Assembly (NCBI RefSeq): GCF_009760905.1
Contig: NZ_VIRW01000004.1
Location: forward strand, 165,665-229,664
Source of the DNA: Chitinibacter sp. GC72
Lineage (GTDB): Bacteria > Pseudomonadota > Gammaproteobacteria > Burkholderiales > Chitinibacteraceae
DNA: 64,000 nucleotides
Reading direction: 5' to 3'
The notes under the pieces: model-generated
What the model saw: the letters and a program-made list of their open reading frames with translations, nothing else
What the model was told of the DNA's origin: nothing
The model's database searches: none
Shown: piece after piece, positions 34,001-42,795 of the stretch
Layout: every line of letters starts with the position of its first letter
Numbering within the stretch: the first letter of the stretch is position 1
Translations under genes and position numbers: made by a program

Positions 34001-35152
34001 ATGATTGAAGCGCAAAAGCCAGTTGTTCTCGTCGTTGACGACGATGCAATGATCCGTAAAGTAATCGAGCGTGTCTTGGTTGAGGGTTATCGCGTAGTTG
34101 AAGCTTGTGATGGTGAGGAGGGATTGCAAAAAGTAAGAGAAATGATGCCTGCTGCGGTGATTGCAGATGTGCAAATGCCAAAAATGGATGGTTTTGCGCT
34201 GTGTAAGGCCATCTGTGATGATTTTGAGCTGGCGGATATTCCGGTGATGTTGATGTCGGCAGTTGAAAATACTGACGAACTTTTGAAAGTCTACGACGTG
34301 GGCGGGCAAGGATTTATCACTAAGCCACTCAATCCCAAGGTACTCAGCGCGCGAATTGCGCGGATGTTGCAAGTCTGTGCTGACCGCGCCCAGCTTAAAT
34401 CCCAAATCCATTTCGCTACCACTACCGCGTTTACTGCAATGAGCAGCATGAGTGAAACCGGTTTGCTGATGGAAACGCTGAAAAATTTTAATCTATGCCA
34501 GACCGCGCAGAATCTGGCGCAGCAAATATTGATGGCGGTACAACAATTTCAACTTGAAGGTGTGGTGCAACTCAATATGGATGAACGTGCAATTACTCTT
34601 AATTTGCAGGGTGAAGCCTCCGGTGTTGAGTGCGCGATATTGCATCAGATGGCGTCGATGGACCGTATTGTGCAGTATCGAAATCGGCTATCGGTGAATT
34701 ATCCGAATGCAAAATTGATTGTGAGTAATATGCCGGTGGCTGATGAAGAGCGTTGTGGCCGTTTGCGCGATAATTTGGCAATCATGATTGAGGCTGCCGA
34801 AGCAAGGTTGGAGGCAATCAGGGTAAAGGCCACACTGACAACGACACAAAATAAACTCGTTGTCATGAATTCGATTCAATCATTAACTTCAACGCTGATC
34901 GAAATCGATCAACAGCAACGACTGGGGCGAAACGAGCGTGCCGTTTTGTTTGCTGATGTGATGATGAAACTTGAAAGCACACTATCTGCTTTTGGTTTAA
35001 GTGATTCTCAAGAGGAAAACCTCCTTAATATTGTACGAGTGGGGTGGGAGCAAATCGCCGCCACTTATACTGATGAAGCTGCTTTGCAGGATAAATTGAC
35101 CGCAGTAGTACAAACCTTGAAGGCTTCTCTGGATGAGTCAAGCTCACGTTGA
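34001..35152 (+). CDS. Orphan response regulator with a novel C-terminal region
   Basis: 383 residues. Receiver domain at 8-125: VLVVDDDAMIRK, phospho-acceptor Asp56 in AAVIADVQMPKMDG, MLMSAVEN, and Lys in ITKPLNP. The remaining 250 residues are helical with no recognised output domain; a short beta segment around LEGVVQLNMDERAITLNLQG may be a sensor-like fold, similar to C-termini of other receiver-only proteins in betaproteobacteria. No kinase gene is adjacent. The ATG at 34001 has a GAGAGAAG site; base composition is more AT-rich than the neighbours. Confidence 0.8.
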   Translation: MIEAQKPVVLVVDDDAMIRKVIERVLVEGYRVVEACDGEEGLQKVREMMPAAVIADVQMPKMDGFALCKAICDDFELADIPVMLMSAVENTDELLKVYDVGGQGFITKPLNPKVLSARIARMLQVCADRAQLKSQIHFATTTAFTAMSSMSETGLLMETLKNFNLCQTAQNLAQQILMAVQQFQLEGVVQLNMDERAITLNLQGEASGVECAILHQMASMDRIVQYRNRLSVNYPNAKLIVSNMPVADEERCGRLRDNLAIMIEAAEARLEAIRVKATLTTTQNKLVVMNSIQSLTSTLIEIDQQQRLGRNERAVLFADVMMKLESTLSAFGLSDSQEENLLNIVRVGWEQIAATYTDEAALQDKLTAVVQTLKASLDESSSR

Positions 35153-35312
35153 GTGTTCAATACTTTGGTTGGTTTGTGATAGTTGACACTTTGAAGTTAA
35201 GGCTTGTTGATGTTTTGGCTGTTCTGAATTAAGTGGACTATGCGTTGTAGACGTACTTGTATGGGAGGGATATACGGAGCGCGTTCAACGCAGCTGCGCT
35301 AACGCAATCGCG

Positions 35313-35458
35313 CTGGCGAGTGGAAAACTGATCCGCGCCAAACGGGCAGCGAAGTGAGCGAATGGCTTTACAATTTTGGCCCCGATCGGCTGATGTTGCA
35401 GTTGCGTTTTCTGGCTGATTAACTGCAAGGCGTGAAAACGCTGAGCTACGGGTATTAA
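35313..35458 (+). pseudogene. Possible remnant of a protein C-terminus with a nonsense codon
   Basis: One frame reads a protein-like stretch (EVSEWLYNFGPDRLMLQLRF) interrupted by TAA at 35419-35421 and continuing LQGVKTLSYGY before a second TAA. No start codon or ribosome site precedes it. It could be a decayed gene or chance; it occupies most of the 405-base gap between the response regulator and the radical SAM gene, where I see no intact gene. Confidence 0.3.
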
Positions 35459-35557
35459 GAGTTGGGCTCACGACTATCATTCCGGCGCTAGCTCGCAGCG
35501 CTAAGCGTGTAAAATATGCCCGCGCTGCCTTTTTGCACGCGGGTTTTGTGAGTGCCA

Positions 35558-37471
35558 ATGACTGCCTTTCGTGTTTTATCCCTGATCCCCCCAATGACGC
35601 AACTGAATACGCCGTATCCGTCGACGGCGTATATCACCGGCTTTTTGCGCTCCAAAGCCGGGGGCGAGGTGGATGCGGTGCAGGCCGATTTGGCGCTTGC
35701 GCTGGTGTTGCGACTGTTTTCGCGTCAAGGCTTGGCCGAGATTCGCGATGCGGCGGCCAAAATTGCGCCGCGCAAGCAAAGCCATCAGGTGCAGCATTTT
35801 CTGCTGAACTTCGATCATTACGACGCGACGATCACGCCGACGATGGCCTTTTTGCAGGGGCGCGATAGCACGGTGAGCCACCGGATTGTTTCGCGTGCGT
35901 TCCTGCCCGAAGGCGCGCGTTTTACGCCGATAGATGCGTACACGATTGATGATAGCGAAGACACGCTGGGCTGGGCCTTTGGCGCGCTGGGGACGCAAGA
36001 CCGCGCGCGCCATTTAGCGACGATGTATTTAAATGATTTGGCCGATGTGATCCGCGATGCGATTGATCCGCGCTTTGAGTTTGTGCGCTACGCCGAATCG
36101 CTGGCGATGTCGCAGCCGACATTCCAGCCGCTGGCTACCGCGCTGGCCGCGCCGCACAATCTGGTCGACGCGACCTTGCATGATTTAACGCTGGCGGCGG
36201 TGGAAAAAGAGAAGCCCACGCTGGTACTGGTGTCGGTGCCATTCCCCGGGGCGGTATATGCCGCTTTCCGAATTGCGCAAAGCATTCGGGGGCAATACCC
36301 CGATATTAAGCTGGCGCTCGGCGGTGGCTTTGTGAATACCGAATTACGCGAGCTGACTGAAACTCGCGTATTTGATTACTTTGATTTTGTCACGCTCGAC
36401 GATGGCGAGCGCCCGCTATTGGCGCTGATCGAGCATTTGCAGGGCAAGCGCTCGGCGCAGCGCTTGGTGCGCACTTTCATTCGTAATGAACAAGGCAAAG
36501 TGCAATACATCAACTGGCCCGAGCCCGACGTGCCGTTCTCCGACGTGGGCACGCCGACGTGGGACGGCTTGCCGCTGGATCGCTACCTGTCGCTGCTCGA
36601 TATGCTCAACCCAATGCATCGGCTGTGGTCGGATGGGCGCTGGAACAAGCTGACGATTGCGCATGGCTGCTATTGGAAAAAATGCAGTTTTTGCGATGTG
36701 ACGCTCGACTATATTTCGCGCTATGAAACGACGACGGCTGAAATGCTGGTTGATCGTATCGAAGCAATTATCGAAGAAACCGGCCAGACGGGTTTCCATT
36801 TTGTCGACGAAGCCGCGCCGCCGAAAATGCTGCGCGCGCTGGCCGAAGAGCTGCTGCGCCGCAAGGTGTCGATTTCATGGTGGGGCAATATCCGCTTTGA
36901 AAAATCGTTCACGCCCGAGCTGTGCCAATTGCTCGCCGACAGTGGCTGTATCGCGATTTCGGGCGGGCTGGAAGTGGCTTCGGATCGCTTGCTGAAATTG
37001 ATGAAAAAAGGCGTCTCGGTCGATCAGGTCGCGCGCGTGACTTACGGCTTTGCCGAGGCCGGGATTCTGGTGCACGCCTATCTGATGTACGGTTTTCCAA
37101 CGCAAACGGTGCAGGACACCGTCGACGCACTCGAATACGTCCGCCAGCTATTTGAACACGGCTGTATTCAGTCGGGCTTTTTCCACCGCTTTGCCTGCAC
37201 CGTGCACTCGCCGGTGGGTAAAAATCCGGAAGAATACGGCGTCGAGCTGGTTCCTCTGCCACCGGTGAGTTTTGCCAAAAATGATGTCGGCTTTATCGAT
37301 ACCACGCCGATTGACCACGATCTGATGGGGCAGGGGCTGAACAAGGCGCTGTACAACTTTATGCACGGCATCGGGCTCGATGAAGACGTGCGCGCCTGGT
37401 TCGATTGCAAAGTGCCCCGCCCAACGGTGAACCGGCATTTTGTTGGCAAGGCCTTGCAAGCCAGGGGCTGA
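35558..37471 (+). CDS. B12-binding-domain radical SAM protein
   Basis: 637 residues. An N-terminal cobalamin-binding Rossmann-like region (VLVSVPFPGAVYAAFRIAQS; LALGGGFVNTELREL) is followed by a radical SAM domain whose cluster motif GCYWKKCSFCD reads Cys-x4-Cys-x2-Cys rather than the common Cys-x3-Cys-x2-Cys. Later ISGGLEVASDRLLKLMKKG and AYLMYGFPTQT are typical barrel segments. Substrate unknown. A GTG at 35552 is an alternative start. A 47-bp element lies inside the B12-binding part. Confidence 0.88.
   Translation: MTAFRVLSLIPPMTQLNTPYPSTAYITGFLRSKAGGEVDAVQADLALALVLRLFSRQGLAEIRDAAAKIAPRKQSHQVQHFLLNFDHYDATITPTMAFLQGRDSTVSHRIVSRAFLPEGARFTPIDAYTIDDSEDTLGWAFGALGTQDRARHLATMYLNDLADVIRDAIDPRFEFVRYAESLAMSQPTFQPLATALAAPHNLVDATLHDLTLAAVEKEKPTLVLVSVPFPGAVYAAFRIAQSIRGQYPDIKLALGGGFVNTELRELTETRVFDYFDFVTLDDGERPLLALIEHLQGKRSAQRLVRTFIRNEQGKVQYINWPEPDVPFSDVGTPTWDGLPLDRYLSLLDMLNPMHRLWSDGRWNKLTIAHGCYWKKCSFCDVTLDYISRYETTTAEMLVDRIEAIIEETGQTGFHFVDEAAPPKMLRALAEELLRRKVSISWWGNIRFEKSFTPELCQLLADSGCIAISGGLEVASDRLLKLMKKGVSVDQVARVTYGFAEAGILVHAYLMYGFPTQTVQDTVDALEYVRQLFEHGCIQSGFFHRFACTVHSPVGKNPEEYGVELVPLPPVSFAKNDVGFIDTTPIDHDLMGQGLNKALYNFMHGIGLDEDVRAWFDCKVPRPTVNRHFVGKALQARG
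36253..36299. repeat. 47-bp palindromic element inside the radical SAM gene
   Basis: Perfect GGTAT/ATACC ends, interior AAAGC and GGGCAATACC as in other copies, plus an off-centre CCGAAT/ATTCGG hairpin. Codons include GTA, CGA, CGG and GGG, unusual beside flanks rich in GGC, GTG and CGC. Confidence 0.75.
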
Positions 37472-37513
37472 TGCGGCCCTGTATCAACACAATAGAATTA
37501 CCATTTATCTAAG

Positions 37514-37560
37514 GGTATATTACTGCAGGCTAATTATTGATTGATCTATGGCAATATACC
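37514..37560. repeat. 47-bp palindromic element, intergenic
   Basis: Perfect GGTAT/ATACC ends; GGTATATT pairs with AATATACC. Identical to the copy at 37878 in 41 of 47 positions, so these two are the most recent pair in the window. Confidence 0.9.
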
Positions 37561-37648
37561 CTTGGCTAAATGGCAAGGTTCTCAATTTGTGTTGATCGTT
37601 TTTAGCGCCTTCGGCACGATGTTTTACAGTCGCAATCCGCGACGGGGA

Positions 37649-37697
37649 CTTACTTCTCTTGGACTATTTAATACAAGCAATCCCCAAGAGAAGTAAG
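37649..37697. repeat. Inverted repeat between two 47-bp elements
   Basis: CTTACTTCTCTTGG and CCAAGAGAAGTAAG form a perfect 14-bp stem around a 21-base loop. A third partial copy (CAAGAGAAG) follows at once. No T-run follows; role unknown. Confidence 0.6.
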
Positions 37698-37877
37698 CAA
37701 GAGAAGGCGCCCCCCGCCTGCGGCCCTCCGGGCTTCCCTCAGTCGGTCGCGAGCCAAACGGTAAAGCTGTTTGTCTCGCTCCACTCCCTCGGCGATGGGC
37801 GACAGGGGATTTTAAGCCCTAGATTCACCAGCGAGACTCGAATCAAGACGCATTTAGAATATCACCCTTCATTTTGG

Positions 37878-37924
37878 TGTATGTTACTGAAGGCTAATTA
37901 TTTATTGATCTGTAGCAATATACC
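37878..37924. repeat. 47-bp palindromic element, intergenic, one end changed
   Basis: TGTAT-N37-ATACC, 6 differences from the copy at 37514 (left end base, then internal positions 6, 13, 26, 35 and 37). Confidence 0.85.
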
Positions 37925-38089
37925 CACCTGCTTTTCTTCGCGCTGTAAACCGCGCCAAACTCTAAATAATTACTAAATTATTAGTTTCATATTTCCATTT
38001 TCTTGCGTGAAATTGAATCTAGTTGCATGCATGTTGCCGGCTTTGTCGCCGTTCGTCGAGGTGCTGCTGGTGCTGCGGCGGCGCTGGTT

Positions 38090-38108
38090 GTAAATGAGAA
38101 TCATTGTT
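38090..38108. promoter_or_regulatory. Fur-box-like site upstream of hemP
   Basis: The 19 bases GTAAATGAGAATCATTGTT match the Fur consensus GATAATGATAATCATTATC at 14 positions, with the central GA-AATCATT preserved. It lies 15 bases before the hemP start, as expected for iron-repressed heme uptake. Confidence 0.8.
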
Positions 38109-38123
38109 GTTATTATCCGCTTT

Positions 38124-38288
38124 ATGAACACGCATAAACCACCTGCTTCAGCCGCCGCAATCGCCGCCCGGCCTGTGGTGCAAAGTCAGCAATTGCTGGG
38201 CGGTCAGCGCCAGATTGTGATTGAGCACCATGGTGAACGGTATGTATTGCGCGAAACCAGTCAGGGCAAGCTGATCCTGACCAAATAA
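38124..38288 (+). CDS. hemP: Hemin uptake protein HemP
   Basis: 54 residues, typical HemP length. The family core RQIVIEHHGERYVLRETSQGKLILTK ends the protein. HemP in betaproteobacteria is a small protein required for full expression of the heme receptor gene. The ATG at 38124 was preferred to one at 38094, which lies inside the Fur-box-like site. First gene of the heme operon. Confidence 0.9.
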   Translation: MNTHKPPASAAAIAARPVVQSQQLLGGQRQIVIEHHGERYVLRETSQGKLILTK

Positions 38289-38453
38289 GTTTCCGGCCTT
38301 TGCGCCGCTGAACTGTTTGCCATTTAAACCGGCTCCCCGAGCCATTTCAAACCCCTGCAAGCCAGCCAGTCCCGCCTTTTTGGTGTGGTAGCCAGCCGCA
38401 AGTTGCCGATGCGCTTTCGCGCAGGCAGCACCGCCATGACTACAAGGACTGGA

Positions 38454-40604
38454 ATGAAAGCCGTACCGCATTATCTCGCCCTGACCCTGCTCGCTAGCGC
38501 GATGCAAAACCTGTATGCCGCCGAGGCCAGCATAGCCGATGCGCTATTGCCCACCATTGTGGTGACGGCCACCCGCAGCGAGGCCGAGCTGGGCAGCTTG
38601 CCGCCATCGGTAAGCGCTATCCGCCGCGAGCAGATGGATGAGCAGTTTGTCAGCGATTACACCGATCTGGGCAAGGGCGAGCCGGATATCAGCATCAGCC
38701 GTCACCCGCGCTATGGTTTGTCGAGCGTGAATATCCGTGGTCTGGAGAGCAACCGGGTGCTGATGATGGTCGATGGCATCCGTCTGGCCGATACCTTCAG
38801 CTTTGGCCCCTACCAGAATAATGGGCGCGATACCGTTGATTTTGGCGCTTTGCAGGCGATTGAGATTGTCCGTGGGCCAGCGTCGTCCCTGTATGGCTCG
38901 GATGCGTTGGGTGGTGTGGTGGGCTTGCGCACGCTCGAGCCGTTGGACTTTCTGCAAGGCCGCGGCCGTTTTGCCAGCCAGATCGCGCTTGATTACGACA
39001 GCAGCGATCAAAGCACCGGCGCACGCGCCACCGTGGCGGGCGCAGCAGGGCAGAGCACATTCTGGCTACTGCAGGCCGGCGGGCGTGAAGGCCGCGAGCT
39101 GGATAATAAGGGCGAGAACGATAGCCGCAGCAATTTGCGCACCCGCGCCAATCCGCAAGACAGCAGCAGCCGCAGCGCGCTGGCCAAAGTGCGCACCTTG
39201 CTCGATGGCGGGCATACGCTGGGTTTGACCGCTGATTATTTCCGCCGCGATCTGGATGCCGAGCTTTATACCGATCTGGGCGATCCGATGTTGCCCACCG
39301 TGCGCGCCAGCCGTTCCGAAGACCAGACCCGCCGCTGGCGTATTTCCGGCGAATACGATTATGCGGCCGAGCAGCCCGGTGGCGTGCTCGACAGCGCCAG
39401 CGTGCGCGTTTACACGCAGCAGCAGGACAGCCAGCAAGCGACTTACCAGACGCGCACCAATGCGCCCAACTGGAGCCGTATTTCCGAGTATTCGCAAGAT
39501 CAGCTGGGCCTGAGCACGCAGCTGGGCAAGCAATGGCAAAGCGGCTCGGTGGGGCATCATCTGTTGGCGGGCTTTGAGATCAGCCGCTCCGAGCTGACGC
39601 AATTCCGTAGCGGCACGCCGCTCAATGCCACGCTGAATGTGCGCGATTTACCGCTGACCACCACCACGCAGTGGGGCGTTTTTGTGCAGGACGAGCTCGC
39701 TCTTGGTCAGAGCGGCTTCACGCTCACCCCCGGTTTGCGTTACGACAGCTATGATCTGCAGCCTGAGAATGACGCCGCTTTTATCAAGCAGGGCGGCAAG
39801 TCGGTCAGCCTGAGCGATGGCAAATTGTCGCCCAAACTCGCCGCCCGCTGGCAAGTGGCCGACAAGCTCAGTTTCTTTGCCCAGTACAGCCAGGGCTTTC
39901 GGGCACCGAATCCGATGGAGCTGAACGGCAGCTATGTCTCGCCAATGGGCTATGCCGCCGTGGCCAATCCGGCGTTGAAGCCAGAAACCAGCCGTGGCTT
40001 TGAAGTGGGCACCCGTCTGGGCGATGAGCAGCTCGGTGCCAGCCTCACGGTGTATGACAACCATTACCGCAATTTTATCGAGCAAGTCACGATTGCTTGC
40101 CCGGGCAGCGCGCAATGCCTGCCGGGCATGTCGCTGGTGTATCAATCGCAAAACCAGTCCCGCGTCGAGATTTACGGGCTGGAAGCCCGCGCGCAGTGGG
40201 CGTTTGCCCCCGGCTGGCGCAGCTGGGCCAATCTGGCCTGGGCGCGTGGCAGCAATAGCGATAGTGGTGCCGCGCTCGATAGCGTTGCGCCGCTCAAAGC
40301 CCAGCTGGGGCTGACGTTTACCCGCAGCAATTGGGGTAGCTCGTTGATGCTCACCGCAGCAGGTAGCCACGACAAGGTGTCGCAGGCGACGTATTTCAAA
40401 ACGCCGGGCTATGGCGTGCTGGATCTGACCAGCTGGTGGGAGCCGGTAAAAGATCTGCGTCTGAACGCCGGCATTTTCAATCTGGGCGACAAGAAATACT
40501 GGCTCTCCAGCGATGTGGTTGGCGTGCCCGCCAGCAGCAAAATCATCGATCGCTATAGCCAGCCGGGCATCAATGCGCGCCTGAGCGTGAACTGGAAATA
40601 CTAG
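38454..40604 (+). CDS. TonB-dependent heme/hemoglobin receptor
   Basis: 716 residues. Signal peptide (YLALTLLASAMQNLYA), TonB box-like TIVVTATR, plug domain (SVNIRGLESNRVLMMVDGIR; VDFGALQAIEIVRGPASSLYGSDALGGVV) and a 22-strand barrel ending in an aromatic residue (VNWKY). The strand segment SQGFRAPNPMELNG matches the FRAP...NPxL signature of heme receptors of the HemR/HmuR/BhuR type. The ATG at 38454 has an AAGGA site. Follows hemP and precedes hmuS. Confidence 0.92.
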   Translation: MKAVPHYLALTLLASAMQNLYAAEASIADALLPTIVVTATRSEAELGSLPPSVSAIRREQMDEQFVSDYTDLGKGEPDISISRHPRYGLSSVNIRGLESNRVLMMVDGIRLADTFSFGPYQNNGRDTVDFGALQAIEIVRGPASSLYGSDALGGVVGLRTLEPLDFLQGRGRFASQIALDYDSSDQSTGARATVAGAAGQSTFWLLQAGGREGRELDNKGENDSRSNLRTRANPQDSSSRSALAKVRTLLDGGHTLGLTADYFRRDLDAELYTDLGDPMLPTVRASRSEDQTRRWRISGEYDYAAEQPGGVLDSASVRVYTQQQDSQQATYQTRTNAPNWSRISEYSQDQLGLSTQLGKQWQSGSVGHHLLAGFEISRSELTQFRSGTPLNATLNVRDLPLTTTTQWGVFVQDELALGQSGFTLTPGLRYDSYDLQPENDAAFIKQGGKSVSLSDGKLSPKLAARWQVADKLSFFAQYSQGFRAPNPMELNGSYVSPMGYAAVANPALKPETSRGFEVGTRLGDEQLGASLTVYDNHYRNFIEQVTIACPGSAQCLPGMSLVYQSQNQSRVEIYGLEARAQWAFAPGWRSWANLAWARGSNSDSGAALDSVAPLKAQLGLTFTRSNWGSSLMLTAAGSHDKVSQATYFKTPGYGVLDLTSWWEPVKDLRLNAGIFNLGDKKYWLSSDVVGVPASSKIIDRYSQPGINARLSVNWKY

Positions 40605-40622
40605 CTCAACAGGTGTTGAGCT
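40603..40622. terminator. Small stem-loop after the receptor gene
   Basis: AGCTCAACA and TGTTGAGCT form a 9-bp stem with a 2-base loop immediately after the receptor stop. No T-run follows, so it may attenuate or protect the mRNA rather than terminate. Confidence 0.4.
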
Positions 40623-40739
40623 TGCTTAATCAATCGCTGCTATTCGCTCTGCCGACAGAGGAGAGGGGCGGCATTCTTTCCATCAACAACAGCCTGTGCG
40701 ATGGCGCAGGCTTATTGCAACACCAAGCAAGGACCAATC

Positions 40740-41810
40740 ATGAACGCTATCAATCATGCCGAGCAGCGCCAGCATCTGCATGCGGCTTATCAGGCTTTAT
40801 GCGCTGACTCTCCCAAACTGCGCGCCCGCGAAGTGGCTCGCCGCCTGCAGGTAAGCGAGGCCGAGCTGGTTGCCGCGCAATGTGGCGTGAGCAGCGTACA
40901 GCTGACGGGTACGCCACAGGAATTATTCCGCGCGCTGCCCGGCTTTGGCCGCGTGATGGTGCTGACGCGGAATGATTTTTGCGTGCACGAGCGCCACGGC
41001 GAGTACGAAGAAGTCGAAGCCGAAAAAGCCATCGGGCTGGTGCTGGGCAAAGACATTGATTTGCGGCTGTTTTTTAATTACTGGCGCAGCGCCTTTGCCG
41101 TGATCGAGGGCGAGCGCCGTAGTATTCAGTTTTTCGCCGCCGATGGCGTTGCGGTTCACAAGGTATATCTCACTGAGTCAAGTAATACGGGCTATTGGGA
41201 GCAATACCTGGCGCAGTATCAGGCGGATGAGATTGCGCCGCTGGCGCTCGAGTCTTATCCGGCCGACACCGCAGCGCGCCACGCTGCCGATCCGCAAGCA
41301 CTGCGTGAAGCGTGGCTGGCCTTGACTGACACGCATGGCTTTTTCCCGCTGTTGCGCCGTGCGAATGTACAACGCTTGGGCGCACTCGAAGCCGCCGGTA
41401 GCGATCTGGCGCAAGTGGTTGCTGCCGATGCGGTTGAAACCATGCTGAACGTCGCCGCCGAACAGCAGCTGCCCATCATGTGCTTTGTCAGCAGCCGTGG
41501 CGTGGTGCAGATTCATTCAGGCACGGTCAGCAAGCTGCTGCGCACCGGCCCCTGGTTCAATGTGCTCGACCCGGATTTCAACCTGCATCTGGACACCACC
41601 GCCGTGGCCAGCAGCTGGGTTGTGAATAAACCGACCAGCGACGGCTGGGTCACATCGCTGGAGCTGTACGCCGCCAATAACGAGCTGATTGTGCAATTTT
41701 TCGGCGTGCGCAAACCGGGCATTCCGGAAGACAAAGCCTGGCGCGCATTGATGGAAAGACTATGCACCACGCCGCTGGCCAGCGTATGCCCGGCTGTGTC
41801 GGCGGAATAA
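40740..41810 (+). CDS. hmuS: Hemin-degrading/heme-trafficking factor HmuS
   Basis: 356 residues, the length of HmuS/ChuS/PhuS. Two internal repeats are visible: DFCVHERHGEYEEVE...IDLRLFFNYW and VQIHSGTVSKLL...FNLHLDTTAVASSWVVNKP. These cytoplasmic proteins receive heme and in some species degrade it. The ATG at 40740 has an AAGGA site. A 47-bp element lies within codons for the first repeat, at the conserved HKVYLTE segment. Confidence 0.9.
   Translation: MNAINHAEQRQHLHAAYQALCADSPKLRAREVARRLQVSEAELVAAQCGVSSVQLTGTPQELFRALPGFGRVMVLTRNDFCVHERHGEYEEVEAEKAIGLVLGKDIDLRLFFNYWRSAFAVIEGERRSIQFFAADGVAVHKVYLTESSNTGYWEQYLAQYQADEIAPLALESYPADTAARHAADPQALREAWLALTDTHGFFPLLRRANVQRLGALEAAGSDLAQVVAADAVETMLNVAAEQQLPIMCFVSSRGVVQIHSGTVSKLLRTGPWFNVLDPDFNLHLDTTAVASSWVVNKPTSDGWVTSLELYAANNELIVQFFGVRKPGIPEDKAWRALMERLCTTPLASVCPAVSAE
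41162..41208. repeat. 47-bp palindromic element inside hmuS
   Basis: Perfect GGTAT/ATACC ends; CTC at positions 8-10 is mirrored by GAG. The left end encodes part of the family motif HKVYLTE, so the segment is not extra sequence. Codons TCA, AGT, ACG and GTA are atypical for the gene. Confidence 0.7.
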
Positions 41811-41834
41811 GGCGATTCCTTTGAAGTCGTATCC

Positions 41835-41917
41835 GTAGGTCGGGTGAGCGCCTGTAAGGCGCGTTACCCGACATTGCTGTTTGATGTGTCGGATAACGCT
41901 ACGCTCACCCGACCTAC
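41835..41917. repeat. Large GTAG-headed palindrome, REP-like, with T-run
   Basis: GTAGGTCGGGTGAGCG at one end and CGCTCACCCGACCTAC at the other are exact complements, enclosing a smaller inner hairpin (CGCCTGTAAGGCG). Six T residues follow, so it could also terminate or reduce transcription between hmuS and hmuT. Confidence 0.75.
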
Positions 41918-41943
41918 TTTTTTGATTTCACCGTGGAACGACC

Positions 41944-42795
41944 GTGAAAATATTTCTAACTGCAGTCTTTATGTTGCTATCGCTCTGGGCACACGCTGCT
42001 GCCCCGCAGCGCGTTGTCGTGCTTGGCGGCGCTTTGACCGAGATTGTGTATGCCTTTGATGCGCAAAACCGTCTAGTCGGCGTTGATCAGTCCAGCGTTT
42101 ATCCGGCGGCGACGGCCAGTATTCCGAAAGTGGGTTACTACCGCAGCTTTTCGGTCGAGGGCGTGCTCTCGCTCAGGCCTGATCTGATTCTGGCCAGCGA
42201 TCAGGCCGGGCCGCCTGAGGCGATTGCGCAGCTGCGCAGCCTGGGCAAGCGTGTGGTGGTACTGTCGAGTGCGGCAACGCTGGATGCACTGGAGCAAAGA
42301 ATATACGGCGTGGCTGGGGCTTTGCAGCTGCGTGATGATGGTCGCGCCAAGGTGGCGAATTTGCGCGCGCAGTTGAAACTGCTGGCCAACAAGCCCGCTG
42401 CAGCACGGCCGAACGCGCTGGTGCTGTTTAGCCGTGGCGGCGCGCCCGAAGGCGCGGGGCGCGAGACGGCGGCCGATGCCACGGTGCGGCTGGCGGGCTT
42501 TCATAATGTGCTCGCCGGGCAAAAAGGCTACAAACCCTTGTCGCTGGAAGGCATCGCGCAGCTCAAGCCGCAGTATCTGATCACGACGACCATGTCGGTG
42601 GCGGCGCTGGGCGGGATGGAGAAAGTGCTGGCCTTGCCGGGGGTGGCCAGCACGCCCGCAGTGCGTCAGGGCAATGTGCTGGTGCTGGATGATTTGCTGC
42701 TGCTTGGCTTTGGCCCGCGCCTGCCTGAGGCCATTGCCCAGCTGCAGCGCGCGCCGCGTCCGGCGCGGCTCAGCCAGTCGGGGCGTGGGCAATGA
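41944..42795 (+). CDS. hmuT: Heme ABC transporter substrate-binding protein HmuT
   Basis: 283 residues from a GTG start. Signal peptide (TAVFMLLSLWAHAA) and a class III binding-protein fold (RVVVLGGALTEIVYAFDAQNRLVGVD; YRSFSVEGVLSLRPDLILASDQAGP; KPAAARPNALVLFSRG). The Tyr in YYRSFS is in the position used for heme-iron coordination in HmuT/ShuT. The gene overlaps hmuU by 4 bases. It carries heme in the periplasm to the HmuUV permease. Confidence 0.9.
   Translation: MKIFLTAVFMLLSLWAHAAAPQRVVVLGGALTEIVYAFDAQNRLVGVDQSSVYPAATASIPKVGYYRSFSVEGVLSLRPDLILASDQAGPPEAIAQLRSLGKRVVVLSSAATLDALEQRIYGVAGALQLRDDGRAKVANLRAQLKLLANKPAAARPNALVLFSRGGAPEGAGRETAADATVRLAGFHNVLAGQKGYKPLSLEGIAQLKPQYLITTTMSVAALGGMEKVLALPGVASTPAVRQGNVLVLDDLLLLGFGPRLPEAIAQLQRAPRPARLSQSGRGQ

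Larger units (their letters stand above)
37472..38089. other. Intergenic region upstream of the heme operon
   Basis: A 650-base gap with no convincing gene. It carries two closely similar 47-bp elements (37514 and 37878), an inverted repeat between them (37649-37697) and a Fur-box-like site at its end. A 105-codon open frame at 37659-37976 has no family resemblance and overlaps the repeats; I treat it as non-coding. Confidence 0.6.

Noticed and set aside
35238-35594. 118-codon minus-strand frame before the radical SAM gene
   Set aside because: Low-complexity, no ribosome site, overlaps the start of the radical SAM gene and the possible pseudogene.
37659-37976. 105-codon plus-strand frame between radical SAM gene and hemP
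   Set aside because: Runs through the inverted repeat and the second 47-bp element; composition and lack of ribosome site suggest non-coding repeat sequence.
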